Both the position numbers and the translations under genes were made by a program. A DNA stretch of 64,000 nt, taken from JAURFX01 sp038125265 (GTDB lineage: Bacteria; Pseudomonadota; Gammaproteobacteria; Steroidobacterales; Rariloculaceae). The notes under the pieces are model-generated. The model made no database searches and was not told where the DNA came from. It saw only the letters and a program-made list of their open reading frames with translations. Shown piece after piece: positions 18,808-28,026 of the stretch. How positions within the stretch are numbered: position 1 is the first letter of the stretch; each line of letters starts with the position of its first letter. Where the stretch lies: assembly GCA_038125265.1 (NCBI GenBank), contig JAYPDM010000001.1, positions 53,485-117,484 on the forward strand. The letters run 5' to 3'.

Positions 18808-20012
18808 GTAACCCTCTCAGGGACTGGTTTAGTTTTTTCATGTTTCGTATAGAAAGGCATGAAAACAAAAAAAGCAATATAGATTGCAGAAAATACCCTA
18901 GCTAATAAGGTAAAAACACCTGTGGCAGGTTGTAAACCCAGATATCCAAGGACAATAAAACTTATGGTAAATAATGCTAATGCAATTTTAAATGTCACCC
19001 CTCTGTACCTAATCGATTTAACTTTGCACTTATCAAGCCATGGAAGAAAAATTGGAAGTAGGATCGCTAAACCCATTAACAAGACACCACCTAACTTGCT
19101 AGGGACGGCTCTCAGCATGGCATAGAAAGGAGTAAAGTACCATACGGGTGCAATATGCTCTGGTGTCTGCAGTGAGTCGGCCGGCTCAAAATTTGCATGC
19201 TCTAAAAAATATCCTCCCATTTCAGGCGCAAAGAATACAACCGCAGAGAATAAAATTAGAAACACGATGATAATTACTAAATCCTTAGAAGTATGGAATG
19301 GATGAAATGCAACTCCATCCAATGGAACTCCATCTGAATCTTTGAGCTCTTTTATTTCAATACCATCAGGATTATTCGAGCCAACCTCATGAAGAGCCAT
19401 AATATGCACAACTACTAACAATAAAAGCATAATCGGAACGGCTATTACATGGAAGGCAAAGAACCTATTAAGGGTAACATCTGAAATATAAAAATCACCT
19501 CTGATCCACTCTGCAAGTCCCTCGCCAAAATATGGAACTGCCCCAAAGAGAGAGACTATCACTTGAGCTCCCCAGTAAGACATATTTCCCCAGGGAAGTA
19601 GGTATCCAAAGAATCCCTCCGCCATCAAGCAAATGTATATGACCATACCAATCAGCCAAACCAATTCTCTTGGTTTTTTATAAGAGCCATACATTAGGGC
19701 TCTGAACATATGTAGGTAAATCACAATAAAAAATGCAGAAGCACCGGTTGAGTGGAGGTATCTCATGAGCCAGCCCCACTCTACATCCCTCATAATGTAT
19801 TCAACAGAAGCAAATGCATCTGCGGCCGAGGGCTTATAATTCATGGTCAAAAAAATTCCGGTAAAGATCTGTAAAGCTAAAACAACAAAAGCGAGGACAC
19901 CAAAACCATACCAAAAATTAAAGTTTTTGGAGGCATAGTACTCAGTAGCATGCTCTTTGATTAGTTTTGCAAGAGGGAATCTTTTATTGATCCAGGTGTT
20001 AAGCTTTTCCAT
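18804..20012 (-). CDS. petB: Ubiquinol-cytochrome c reductase, cytochrome b
   Basis: Cytochrome b forms the quinone sites of the bc1 complex in the inner membrane. The 402-residue protein has about eight membrane segments. The four heme-b ligands are visible as H87/H101 in helix B and H188/H203 in helix D. The Qo-site motif reads APVWYFTPFYAMLR, the PVWY variant of beta- and gammaproteobacteria rather than the PEWY of others. It is a full-length (not split b6/IV) form and lies 8 bases after petA. Confidence 0.97.
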   Translation of the reverse strand: MEKLNTWINKRFPLAKLIKEHATEYYASKNFNFWYGFGVLAFVVLALQIFTGIFLTMNYKPSAADAFASVEYIMRDVEWGWLMRYLHSTGASAFFIVIYLHMFRALMYGSYKKPRELVWLIGMVIYICLMAEGFFGYLLPWGNMSYWGAQVIVSLFGAVPYFGEGLAEWIRGDFYISDVTLNRFFAFHVIAVPIMLLLLVVVHIMALHEVGSNNPDGIEIKELKDSDGVPLDGVAFHPFHTSKDLVIIIVFLILFSAVVFFAPEMGGYFLEHANFEPADSLQTPEHIAPVWYFTPFYAMLRAVPSKLGGVLLMGLAILLPIFLPWLDKCKVKSIRYRGVTFKIALALFTISFIVLGYLGLQPATGVFTLLARVFSAIYIAFFVFMPFYTKHEKTKPVPERVT

Positions 20013-20020
20013 AATAATTT

Positions 20021-20599
20021 TTAAGTCTCTACTGTGTCTTCACCGATAATCACTCGGTTATCATCTAAAAAGGCATATGGAGGTACCGTTAAATTAGTAG
20101 GTGCTGGGACCCCACTGTAAACTCGACCAGATAAATCAAATTTGGATCCATGACAAGGACAATAAAATCCACCTCGCCAATCATCGCCTAGATCTTCTGG
20201 CGCAACATCAAATCTTGGGAGTGGCGCACATCCGAGATGGGTACAGACTCCCTCAACAACGAGGATTTCTGGCTTTAGACTGCGGTGTGAGTTAGAGGCA
20301 TAGTTTGGCTGAACTGAGGCCTGAGATTCTGGATCTGATAACTGATTAGCAACATTGGACAATGAATCAAGCATTTCAATAGTTCGATGCACGATCATAA
20401 TGGCTCGTCCTCTCCATTCGACTTTAACTATCGAGCCTGGCTCAAGCAAACTAATATCTACCTCCACAGGAGCTCCAATCGCTAATGCTCTTGTGCTTGG
20501 TTGAAATGAAGAGACAAAAGGTGTCGCAAAGCTAGCTATTCCAACTCCACCATAAAGCGTGGTAGCAGCAATTAGTAATTTTCTTCGATCATTATTCAT
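20021..20599 (-). CDS. petA: Ubiquinol-cytochrome c reductase, Rieske iron-sulfur subunit
   Basis: The Rieske protein takes one electron from ubiquinol and passes it to cytochrome c1. I start it at ATG 20599 (MNNDRRKLL), which gives the twin-arginine N-terminal membrane anchor of the family; the longer in-frame reading from 20644 adds unrelated residues and runs through the likely promoter. The 192-residue product has both cluster loops, CTHLGC (119-124) and CPCHGS (147-152), giving two Cys and two His ligands and the disulfide. No clear Shine-Dalgarno is seen. Confidence 0.95.
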   Translation of the reverse strand: MNNDRRKLLIAATTLYGGVGIASFATPFVSSFQPSTRALAIGAPVEVDISLLEPGSIVKVEWRGRAIMIVHRTIEMLDSLSNVANQLSDPESQASVQPNYASNSHRSLKPEILVVEGVCTHLGCAPLPRFDVAPEDLGDDWRGGFYCPCHGSKFDLSGRVYSGVPAPTNLTVPPYAFLDDNRVIIGEDTVET

Positions 20600-20635
20600 A
20601 AAATATGATGTGATAGGGTATGAATAGTTGCATGA

Positions 20636-20641
20636 ATTATA
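20636..20641 (-). promoter_or_regulatory. Possible -10 element for petABC-sspA
   Basis: The minus strand has a perfect TATAAT in the 88-base gap between murA and petA, about 37 bases before the petA ATG. The -35 is weak (TACTAA at 17-base spacing). It suggests petABC can be transcribed separately from murA; inferred only. Confidence 0.45.
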
Positions 20642-20687
20642 CACAGAGAAGTTGCAAATTAGTACCTTAATTTCTTAAATAAAAAAA

Positions 20688-21935
20688 TTAATTGACGGCA
20701 ATATCAGCACCTAATGAGCTTAATTTTTCTATAAAGTTCTCATACCCTCTAAGAATATGAAAATAGTCATTAATTTGGCTTTTGCCTTGTGCTGAAATTG
20801 CACCGATTACTAGGGCTGCGCCAGCACGTAAGTCGGTCACATTTAGTGTTGTCCCAGTAAATGCGCTGCCGCCCTCAAAACGAACTTCATTGCCTTGAAT
20901 CTCATATTTTGAACCCAGTCTGGCAAGTTCCGGTAGATGCTGCAATCTATTCTCAAAAATTTGCTCCTTGATGATGCTTGGTCCATTTGCAATTGAGTTT
21001 GTAACACATAATAAGGGTTGCATATCCGTTGCAATGCCAGGATATACATTAGTAGCAAACGATACCGGATTAATCTTTGCGTTTGAAAAATCTATCTTAA
21101 CCTTGTTTGATAAAATATCGGCTGTACCTACAGCCGACAACTGATTCAAGGTATGCTTAATATACGAATCGGAGTTAACATTGATCTCTATTTTTCCCTT
21201 GGTCGCTGCGGCAGCTAAATAATATGTTGCTAATTCAATCCGATCCGGTCCAAGTCGAAAGCTCGTACCATGAAGCTTTGTTACTCCTTGTACATATATA
21301 GTGGTCCCTGCAAGTTTTATTTGGGCACCCATACTGCTAAGCAGCTCAATAAGGGTAATCACCTCAGGCTCTATGGCTGCATTTAAAATCTTGGTCTCGC
21401 CTCTCCCTATTACAGCGGCCATGAGCACATTTTGTGTGCCTGTAACAGTCACTTTATTAAATAAAACTTCGGATCCATTTAGGCTTTCACATTGTCCCTC
21501 TATATTTCCTTTATCTTGTGATATATCTGCACCCATTTGACGTAAAGCCTTTATATGTAGGTCAACAGGTCTCAAACCTATCTTGCAACCTCCTGGCAGT
21601 GAAACGATAGCTTTATGATATTTTGTCAGCAGCGGTCCTAAAACAAGAATGGAGGCTCTCATTGCACTGACGTATTCATAAGGCGCAATAATAGAGCTTA
21701 AAGAACCTTCAATTGAAATACAATTCTTCGCATCGATAGAAATTTTTTTTCCCAGTGAAGCTAGCAATTTAAGAAAAATAGAAACGTCTTCAAGGTCAGG
21801 AATATTTGATAGAGTAACTTTATCGTCAGTTAGAATTGTTGCAGCTAGGGCAGGCAAAGAGGCATTTTTTGAGCCACTTATATCAACACATCCTCTTAAA
21901 GGGTTGCCACCAATTACAGAGAGAAATTTAGTCAA
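20688..21935 (-). CDS. murA: UDP-N-acetylglucosamine 1-carboxyvinyltransferase
   Basis: MurA transfers enolpyruvate from PEP to UDP-GlcNAc, the committed step of peptidoglycan synthesis and the target of fosfomycin. The 415-residue protein has GSKNASLPALAA (21-32) and the catalytic loop PGGCKIGLRP with Cys117; retention of Cys rather than Asp predicts fosfomycin sensitivity at the enzyme. It starts one base after ibaG ends, an arrangement kept widely in gammaproteobacteria. Confidence 0.97.
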   Translation of the reverse strand: MTKFLSVIGGNPLRGCVDISGSKNASLPALAATILTDDKVTLSNIPDLEDVSIFLKLLASLGKKISIDAKNCISIEGSLSSIIAPYEYVSAMRASILVLGPLLTKYHKAIVSLPGGCKIGLRPVDLHIKALRQMGADISQDKGNIEGQCESLNGSEVLFNKVTVTGTQNVLMAAVIGRGETKILNAAIEPEVITLIELLSSMGAQIKLAGTTIYVQGVTKLHGTSFRLGPDRIELATYYLAAAATKGKIEINVNSDSYIKHTLNQLSAVGTADILSNKVKIDFSNAKINPVSFATNVYPGIATDMQPLLCVTNSIANGPSIIKEQIFENRLQHLPELARLGSKYEIQGNEVRFEGGSAFTGTTLNVTDLRAGAALVIGAISAQGKSQINDYFHILRGYENFIEKLSSLGADIAVN

Positions 21936-21936
21936 A

Positions 21937-22164
21937 TTATATTTCCTCTTCAGTCTCTGCTTTTATGGCGAGGGCATGAATTTCATTACCCACCAGAGTT
22001 CCTAACGACTGATAGACCATCTGATGTCTTTGAATCCTGCTCTTCCCCTGAAATAAGTCTGAGACTACATGCGCTTGGTAGTGCCCAAGGCCATCAGTTG
22101 TAACTGAAACTTTGCAACCTTCGATTGATTCTCTAATTAATTTTTCAATATCTGGTGGATTCAT
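21937..22164 (-). CDS. ibaG: BolA-family protein IbaG
   Basis: IbaG/YrbA is a small BolA-family protein that can bind 2Fe-2S clusters together with monothiol glutaredoxin. The 75-residue product has the family core with GHYQAHVVSDLFQGKSRIQRHQMVY, written here in part as GHYQAHVVS (27-35) and RIQRHQMVYQSLG (42-54). It is directly upstream of murA. In Pseudomonas-type genomes the mlaBCDEF genes precede it; here the divergent lptC follows instead. Confidence 0.9.
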   Translation of the reverse strand: MNPPDIEKLIRESIEGCKVSVTTDGLGHYQAHVVSDLFQGKSRIQRHQMVYQSLGTLVGNEIHALAIKAETEEEI

Positions 22165-22214
22165 AAATTTTGATACCTATTGTTGTTGATCATTTTAAAT
22201 TGGATAATGATTTG

Positions 22215-22754
22215 ATGTTATCTGGAATAATAAATTATATCTACAAGCCTCAAATTTTAGGCATAGCAATAATTTTATTTCTCTCAATTATTTCTATATT
22301 TAATCTTAATAATACTCAAAATATTACTCCTACCAATTTTTTAAATCAGGAAATAGGTCATTATCTTAGGAATAGTACAACCAAGGTCATGGATGAGGCG
22401 GGTCAACTTTTTTATTCAATCAGGGCTGAAAGCATTCAAGTTCCCCCACAGGGTAGCATGATACTTGAAAGCTTAACTCTCGAATATCTTGATTCAAATT
22501 TGTATGCCCTAAGAGGAATGTTGAACAATGACAGTCGATTAACTCTAAGCGATATAACTTCCCAAAATAGTAGTCAGGCTCAATTCATCGCAGATAATTT
22601 AGAGATTGATCTAGTTGATGGCAGCGCTAATACTTCCAGTGAAGTTAGGATAAATTTTGAAAATGGTTATTTTATAGCAAATGGCCTGATTACTAATTTA
22701 GGTTCTAATACAATAGAGCTTATAAATGGATTGTATGGTGAATTTGGCCCTTAA
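22215..22754 (+). CDS. lptC: Lipopolysaccharide export system protein LptC
   Basis: LptC is a bitopic inner-membrane protein that links LptB2FG to the periplasmic LptA bridge. The 179-residue reading from ATG 22215 has one N-terminal membrane segment (about 13-30) and a periplasmic beta-jellyroll region with the family-like GQLFYSIRAESI. A TTG at 22170 could extend it by 15 residues, leaving only 5 bases to the divergent ibaG start; neither start has a good ribosome site. The following lptA and lptB support the call more than sequence identity does. Confidence 0.82.
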   Translation: MLSGIINYIYKPQILGIAIILFLSIISIFNLNNTQNITPTNFLNQEIGHYLRNSTTKVMDEAGQLFYSIRAESIQVPPQGSMILESLTLEYLDSNLYALRGMLNNDSRLTLSDITSQNSSQAQFIADNLEIDLVDGSANTSSEVRINFENGYFIANGLITNLGSNTIELINGLYGEFGP

Positions 22755-23286
22755 AATATTTTTGTTATTACTCTCTACTTCCTCTTTTGCTCAAGAAAAT
22801 ATTATCTTGGAGGCTGAGAAATCAATACTGGATAGAGAGAGTAACTCTGCGAGCTTTGAGCAAATTAGAATTACTAGGGATCCTTTAATAGTTACTGCTG
22901 ATCTTGCACAGGTTGATAATTTGGATTTTAGCCAGACGCTATGGACGCTCTCCGGGAATATCAATTTAGAAAATGAATTTGGGTCTTTAATGGCAGATAG
23001 CGGTCAAATAAATTTTAATAATTATCAGTTTAGTAACGCAATATTTTTTGGAACGCCATCTAGATTTGATCTCTTACAAAGTGAACAAGAGACTTTTGGT
23101 GAGGCGAATAGAATTGAACTTAATTTAGATGAAAGAAATATTCGTTTTTTTGATGATGCATTAATTCAAGTAAATAATACACAATTTAGAGGATGTGATC
23201 TCATCTTTGATTTAAATACCAATAGAGTCACAGCAGGTTATTCTGAGTGCGGTGAGAATATACAAATCACAATCGTCGTAGATTAA
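22726..23286 (+). CDS. lptA: Lipopolysaccharide transport periplasmic protein LptA
   Basis: LptA forms the periplasmic beta-jellyroll bridge that carries LPS to LptDE. The roughly 183-186 residue product has a short hydrophobic signal ending SSFAQ, then an OstA-like beta domain (ILEAEKSILDRE, LTANxx-type ITRDPLIVTADLAQV). Two Met codons (22726 and 22735) can start it; both lie inside the lptC end, overlapping by up to 29 bases. The order lptC-lptA-lptB is diagnostic. Confidence 0.87.
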   Translation: MDCMVNLALKIFLLLLSTSSFAQENIILEAEKSILDRESNSASFEQIRITRDPLIVTADLAQVDNLDFSQTLWTLSGNINLENEFGSLMADSGQINFNNYQFSNAIFFGTPSRFDLLQSEQETFGEANRIELNLDERNIRFFDDALIQVNNTQFRGCDLIFDLNTNRVTAGYSECGENIQITIVVD

Positions 23287-23288
23287 AA

Positions 23289-24017
23289 ATGGTTAAACTT
23301 TTAGCATCTAATATAAATAAAACAATCAAACAAAATACTATTCTTAGCGAGGTAAGTATTGAAGTTCAACAAGGGGAAATTATGGGCTTGCTCGGACCCA
23401 ATGGAGCAGGAAAAACAACTCTTTTTTATATCATTGCTGGCTTAATACCGCCTACTAAGGGCACTATTCTTCTTGAGAATAAAGATGTCACTAGTTTTTC
23501 ATTATCACAAAGAGCATCATTGGGACTGGGTTATCTCCCCCAAGAATCATCAATTTTTAGAAGGCTCTCTGTTTACGACAACTTATACGGAGTCATTGAG
23601 CTTAATCAAAATATTAAGAGCAATCTTAGGCATGCTAAAACAATGGAGCTACTTGAGCAGTTTAAAATCGAGAACATAAGAAAAACAAAAGGTTACGAGC
23701 TTTCAGGCGGAGAAAGAAGAAGAGTTGAGATTGCGAGAGCACTAGCATCGGAACCTAGTTTTCTTCTTCTTGATGAGCCCTTTTCTGGCATAGACCCAAT
23801 CTCAGTCATGGAGCTTCAAGAGACTATTTTAAATTTGAAGAAAATCGGTATAGGAATTCTCATAACAGACCATAACGTCAGAGAAACGCTTAAAATATGT
23901 GACCGATCCTCAATTATTTACAATGGCCAAGTACTTGCAGAGGGCCTGCCTCAGGAGATTCTTCAAAATCCAAAGGTAAAAGAAGTGTATTTAGGTAACT
24001 CTTTTATTTCACAATGA
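23289..24017 (+). CDS. lptB: Lipopolysaccharide export ABC transporter ATPase LptB
   Basis: LptB is the cytoplasmic ATPase dimer that powers LPS extraction by LptFG. The 242-residue protein carries Walker A GPNGAGKT (36-43), the Q-loop in YLPQESSIFR, signature LSGGERRR, Walker B FLLLDEPF and the switch His in ITDHNVRE. It begins two bases after lptA and overlaps rpoN by 4 bases (ATGA). Confidence 0.97.
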   Translation: MVKLLASNINKTIKQNTILSEVSIEVQQGEIMGLLGPNGAGKTTLFYIIAGLIPPTKGTILLENKDVTSFSLSQRASLGLGYLPQESSIFRRLSVYDNLYGVIELNQNIKSNLRHAKTMELLEQFKIENIRKTKGYELSGGERRRVEIARALASEPSFLLLDEPFSGIDPISVMELQETILNLKKIGIGILITDHNVRETLKICDRSSIIYNGQVLAEGLPQEILQNPKVKEVYLGNSFISQ

Positions 24018-25363
24018 GTCTTAAGCCAACTCTATCTACTAGTTTCAAGACTTCTCTAAACCTATCGGCACAATTAAAGAATTCAATTGAACTATTAAAG
24101 TTAACTGGTATAGAGATCGAACAACTCATTCGAGATGAAATAAGCAAAAATCTGATGCTTGAAACTAAAGATGGGAATGAGATTGATTTTAAAAGGTACG
24201 CTAATATTAATAAGAATTCTAATATTCAAACAATTAATATTAACGATGAAAGCTTTGATGAATTAAATTTCATAGAAAATATCAGTAATAATAACGAACA
24301 AACATTAGATTCATTTCTTGAAAAAAATATATACCTAGAATTTTCAGATACAAAAATTTCTGATTTTATGACAGAGCTCATAGTTAATATCGATGAGAAA
24401 GGATATTTAGACTTAGAGGAAGATGAATTTAATAAACTTATCAAGAAATATAAATTAGATGAGCATACAGCTCTTAAGGCAATTGAAAAGTTAAAGAGCA
24501 TTGAGTGGCTTGGTATTGGGTGCAAGGATTTTTATGAATTTTCTATCTTTCAGGCTGAGCATAGTATTTCTAATGAAAATAATAAAAAAATAATTTCAGG
24601 ATATTTTAAGAATATACAAATCTCTCAAGATTTAATGTCCTTAGAGTCCTATTTAAATAAACTCGGTAAAAATAATTCCAATTTAGAGGATTTAAAAAAA
24701 ATTATTCAGAAATTTAGGCCCTTTCCATCATCCTCATTAGATTTTGATTCTGTAAGCTACATCAATCCTGATGCCATAGTAAAAAAAATAGAGGGTCAAT
24801 GGGAAATATTTTTAGGTAGTTACCACCAAGCATTAGAGATCAATGATGTCTATAAAACTGCTATCCGAGGAAAAGAGTATGAGGCTTTAAAGTCGCAACT
24901 TAGAGATGCTCAAGCGCTATTATATGGCTTAGAAATTAGAGAGAGCAACTTCTCCAAGATTCTAAATATTCTGCTCGTTGAACAAAAAGATTTTTTTGAA
25001 TTTGGACATCAAAGTATCAAACCTTTGAATGCAAAAGAGGTTGCCTCACTAGCCGATATTTCTGAATCAAGCGTGTCTAGGATTGTTAACCAAAAGTACA
25101 TTCAAACACCACACGGAACCATAGCTCTTAGACAATTATTTGCAAAAGGCTTTTCTGATTCGAGGTCTGGTGAAGTTTTATCTGTAGATCAAATCAAAAA
25201 TGAAATAAAAAAAATTATCGAGGCAGAAGATAAATCTAAGCCTTTATCAGATCAAAAGATTTCAGATATATTAAATAATTCTGGATTAAATATTGCCAGA
25301 AGAACAACTACAAAATACAGAGAGGGAATGGGAATTCCTAAAACTAAAGATAGAAGAAATTAA
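24014..25363 (+). CDS. rpoN: RNA polymerase sigma-54 factor
   Basis: Sigma-54 directs polymerase to GG/GC-type promoters and needs AAA+ activators. The 449-residue protein has the N-terminal activator-contact region (LSAQLKNSIELLKLTGIE, about 17-34), an acidic linker, the core-binding domain and the C-terminal RpoN box ARRTTTKYREGMGIP, one residue group away from the consensus ARRTVAKYRE. It is slightly shorter than E. coli RpoN (477). The usual downstream genes hpf, ptsN and rapZ are missing; instead pyk converges and overlaps by 4 bases. No activator gene is in the window. Confidence 0.95.
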   Translation: MSLKPTLSTSFKTSLNLSAQLKNSIELLKLTGIEIEQLIRDEISKNLMLETKDGNEIDFKRYANINKNSNIQTININDESFDELNFIENISNNNEQTLDSFLEKNIYLEFSDTKISDFMTELIVNIDEKGYLDLEEDEFNKLIKKYKLDEHTALKAIEKLKSIEWLGIGCKDFYEFSIFQAEHSISNENNKKIISGYFKNIQISQDLMSLESYLNKLGKNNSNLEDLKKIIQKFRPFPSSSLDFDSVSYINPDAIVKKIEGQWEIFLGSYHQALEINDVYKTAIRGKEYEALKSQLRDAQALLYGLEIRESNFSKILNILLVEQKDFFEFGHQSIKPLNAKEVASLADISESSVSRIVNQKYIQTPHGTIALRQLFAKGFSDSRSGEVLSVDQIKNEIKKIIEAEDKSKPLSDQKISDILNNSGLNIARRTTTKYREGMGIPKTKDRRN

Positions 25364-26781
25364 TTAATAATAAATATTCTTAAGTTATTTGTGCCACCTG
25401 CTTTCCCAGGTAAGTCACCAAAGGTAAAAATGACTCTATCCCCCTTGTTCAGTTTTTGTTGCTCTCTTAGTTTCTCAATAACTAATTCAAGTGAGATATC
25501 TTGTTTATCGCTTAATTCAATGCCAAGAGGAATTACCCCTCTAAACATTGAGACCCTTCTTAATGTTTTTATATTACTTGAAACGGCATAGATCGGTATT
25601 TTATTTAATTGTCGTGACATCCAATGGGCGGTATCACCTGACTCTGTAAGGGCTATCATTGCTTTTAAGTCATAGTGATTAGCTATATAGGTTGAGGCCA
25701 TAGCAATAGACTCTTGTGTCGTAAAAAAATCTTCACCTAATCTTATATTCTGAGTAGTTGCAAAAATATCATGCTTCTCAGAGCCAAGACATAACTCCTG
25801 CATTGTCTCAACAGCTTGAATGGGGTACTCTCCTACTGCAGTTTCTGCAGATAACATCACAGCATCAGTTCCATCCATCACGGCATTTGCAACATCAGAA
25901 ACCTCAGCCCGGGTAGGCGTCTTGCTATGTATCATAGACTCAAGCATTTGTGTGGCAGTAATAGAAATTTTATGCGCTTGTTTAGCCTTTTTAATTAATG
26001 TTTTTTGGATGGCTGTTAACTCTGCATAGCCAATCTCAATTCCTAAATCGCCTCTGGCAATCATTATCCCGTCACTTTCATAGAGAATCTCTTCAATAGC
26101 TTCGACTGCCTCAGCGCGTTCAATTTTTGAGATTACACCTAAAGAAGCTCCTAACTCATTTAGATGATTCTTAACTTTTTTGACATCTTTGCCAGATTTG
26201 ACGAAAGATATTGCAATATAGTCAGCGTCATATCTAGAGGCAGTATCAATGGCCTTCATATCGTCATCACTAAGAGCTTCGGTGGAGAGGCCCCCGCCTC
26301 TTTTGTTGATACCCTTTCGGTTTGAAAGCAAGCCACCATCAATGACCAAACAGTAAATTCTGCTGCCTTCAATACTCTGAACCTCAAGTTTTATCTTGCC
26401 ATCGTCTAATAGCAATATATCTTTTGACTTTAAATCTTTCTCAAGACCCTGAAATGATGTGCCGACGCCATTTTTATCTCCATTATTTGGATCAAATGAG
26501 GCATCAATAAAAAACGGATCTCCTTCTTTAATCTCAACCGACCCGTCTGAGAAGTTTTGTATTCTGATCTTAGGGCCTTGCAAATCTGCCAATATTGCTA
26601 TGTATGGAAATTTTTCTCTTACACGACTAGAGATTTCAAATAACCTTTCAATATCGCTTGGCGATCCATGGGAAAAATTTATTCTCAGAATGCTAGCACC
26701 AGCCTGAACAATGTGGGATATATGGTCTTCGGAGTTTAGGGATGGACCTAAGGTCGCTATAATTTTAGTCTTGGCTCTCAT
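25360..26781 (-). CDS. pyk: Pyruvate kinase
   Basis: Pyruvate kinase makes pyruvate and ATP from PEP and ADP. The 473-residue protein has TKIIATLGPS (5-14), RINFSHGS, the catalytic-lysine region GVISKIERAEAVE, the MIARGDLGIEIG motif and AVMLSAETAVGEYP. It starts inside the end of the glycerate kinase gene (4-base overlap) and is the last gene of the tkt-gap-pgk-glycerate kinase-pyk run. Domain content and length are normal. Confidence 0.97.
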   Translation of the reverse strand: MRAKTKIIATLGPSLNSEDHISHIVQAGASILRINFSHGSPSDIERLFEISSRVREKFPYIAILADLQGPKIRIQNFSDGSVEIKEGDPFFIDASFDPNNGDKNGVGTSFQGLEKDLKSKDILLLDDGKIKLEVQSIEGSRIYCLVIDGGLLSNRKGINKRGGGLSTEALSDDDMKAIDTASRYDADYIAISFVKSGKDVKKVKNHLNELGASLGVISKIERAEAVEAIEEILYESDGIMIARGDLGIEIGYAELTAIQKTLIKKAKQAHKISITATQMLESMIHSKTPTRAEVSDVANAVMDGTDAVMLSAETAVGEYPIQAVETMQELCLGSEKHDIFATTQNIRLGEDFFTTQESIAMASTYIANHYDLKAMIALTESGDTAHWMSRQLNKIPIYAVSSNIKTLRRVSMFRGVIPLGIELSDKQDISLELVIEKLREQQKLNKGDRVIFTFGDLPGKAGGTNNLRIFIIN

Positions 26782-28025
26782 ACTTCAAAAAAAATTAATC
26801 GAATATCACTTACATTAACCCCGGTGAGACCGGATTTAAATAGAAGACCAAGCTCTTCAAAAACATTATAACTTGCTGAATTAACTAAAGCACGATTAAT
26901 CATCCTGCTAGTCGGCTGTGATAAAATTTTATTGTTTGATATAAATCCTCCCGCATGATCACCATTCCCATCAATGCCATCGGTATCAAATGAGAATGCA
27001 AAAAACTCTCTCCTTTTGCCAATTTCTAAATAGAGTTTTAGTAGATAGTCCAAATTTCTACCCCCTCGATGCTCTTTATTTTTACTTTTTGTTGAATGGA
27101 TTTCTCCTGATGTGATAAGGACATGCGAGCCTTTATCAGTGACTCGTAATAGTAAATCAGTGTGAAGCTTTGCTAATTCTGAGCTATTAAGTTTATAGCA
27201 TTCTGGAAGTATCAAAGTTTTGTATTTAGTGTCTCTGAAAAATAACTCTAAATTCCTTATGATTTTTTTTGCATCGTAGATCACATGATTTTGTATCGTG
27301 TTGGATTTCGCTAACTGAAGTCTTGATAGCTTTTCCTTAAGGTATTTTTTCTGGTCCTCATTAAAAAAATCTTCCAGAAACGACAACTCTGTGCCCTGAT
27401 TGATTAAATTTGCAGTGGGGCCAGAGGCAACAAGATCATATCTATCTTCTGGAACATCTGTCATAAAAAAATTGATGATTTCTGCATCTCCCAAGTAGTC
27501 AATTAATTGACCACCCTTAACAGAGGACAATAAAGTTCTTATCGTATTGAGCGACTCTATATCAGCGCCATGGTCAATGAATTCTTGGATTAATCGTGTT
27601 TTTATTCCTGTCGAAAAAAATGAATCGGCTTGAGCAAATAAGGCTGAACCTCCGCCACTTAGCAAACAAAATACCTGTTCATAATTATGCTCAGATAAAT
27701 GATTTAAAACTTTCTGGGTATTCTCAAAGTTATTTGGGGAAATATAGGGGTGATCCCCTTCTAGTTTAATTATTCTTTTACTAATCAATTCCTTGCTATT
27801 GTATTGCCTAGGAATAAGGGCAAATCCATCAATCTCTCCCTCAAAAGCCTCCAGGAATGCCATAGTCATTTTGATAGAAGACTTGCCTAGTGCTAATAAA
27901 AATGACTTTTTGGTGGTATCAATATTAAAGGGAATAAAGTCCTCAGCCTTTGGCATAATTGAATGAATCGATAATCTAAATACTTTCTCAATAAAATCTG
28001 AGAAAGTTTTTTGGTCTGAAAACAT
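26778..28025 (-). CDS. Glycerate 2-kinase (MOFRL family)
   Basis: MOFRL-family kinases phosphorylate D-glycerate, mostly to 2-phosphoglycerate, in serine-cycle, tartrate or glyoxylate metabolism. The 415-residue product shows the N-terminal domain with ALGKSSIKM (42-50), LLSGGGSALF, the VPEDRYDLVASGPT loop, and the C-terminal MOFRL region with TSGEIHST, GRNLDYLL and FSFDTDGIDG. It sits between pgk and pyk, one base after pgk. The position implies its product feeds enolase and pyruvate kinase. Names used for relatives are ttuD and gckA; the exact product position (2- or 3-phosphoglycerate) is inferred. Confidence 0.88.
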   Translation of the reverse strand: MFSDQKTFSDFIEKVFRLSIHSIMPKAEDFIPFNIDTTKKSFLLALGKSSIKMTMAFLEAFEGEIDGFALIPRQYNSKELISKRIIKLEGDHPYISPNNFENTQKVLNHLSEHNYEQVFCLLSGGGSALFAQADSFFSTGIKTRLIQEFIDHGADIESLNTIRTLLSSVKGGQLIDYLGDAEIINFFMTDVPEDRYDLVASGPTANLINQGTELSFLEDFFNEDQKKYLKEKLSRLQLAKSNTIQNHVIYDAKKIIRNLELFFRDTKYKTLILPECYKLNSSELAKLHTDLLLRVTDKGSHVLITSGEIHSTKSKNKEHRGGRNLDYLLKLYLEIGKRREFFAFSFDTDGIDGNGDHAGGFISNNKILSQPTSRMINRALVNSASYNVFEELGLLFKSGLTGVNVSDIRLIFFEV

Positions 28026-28026
28026 A

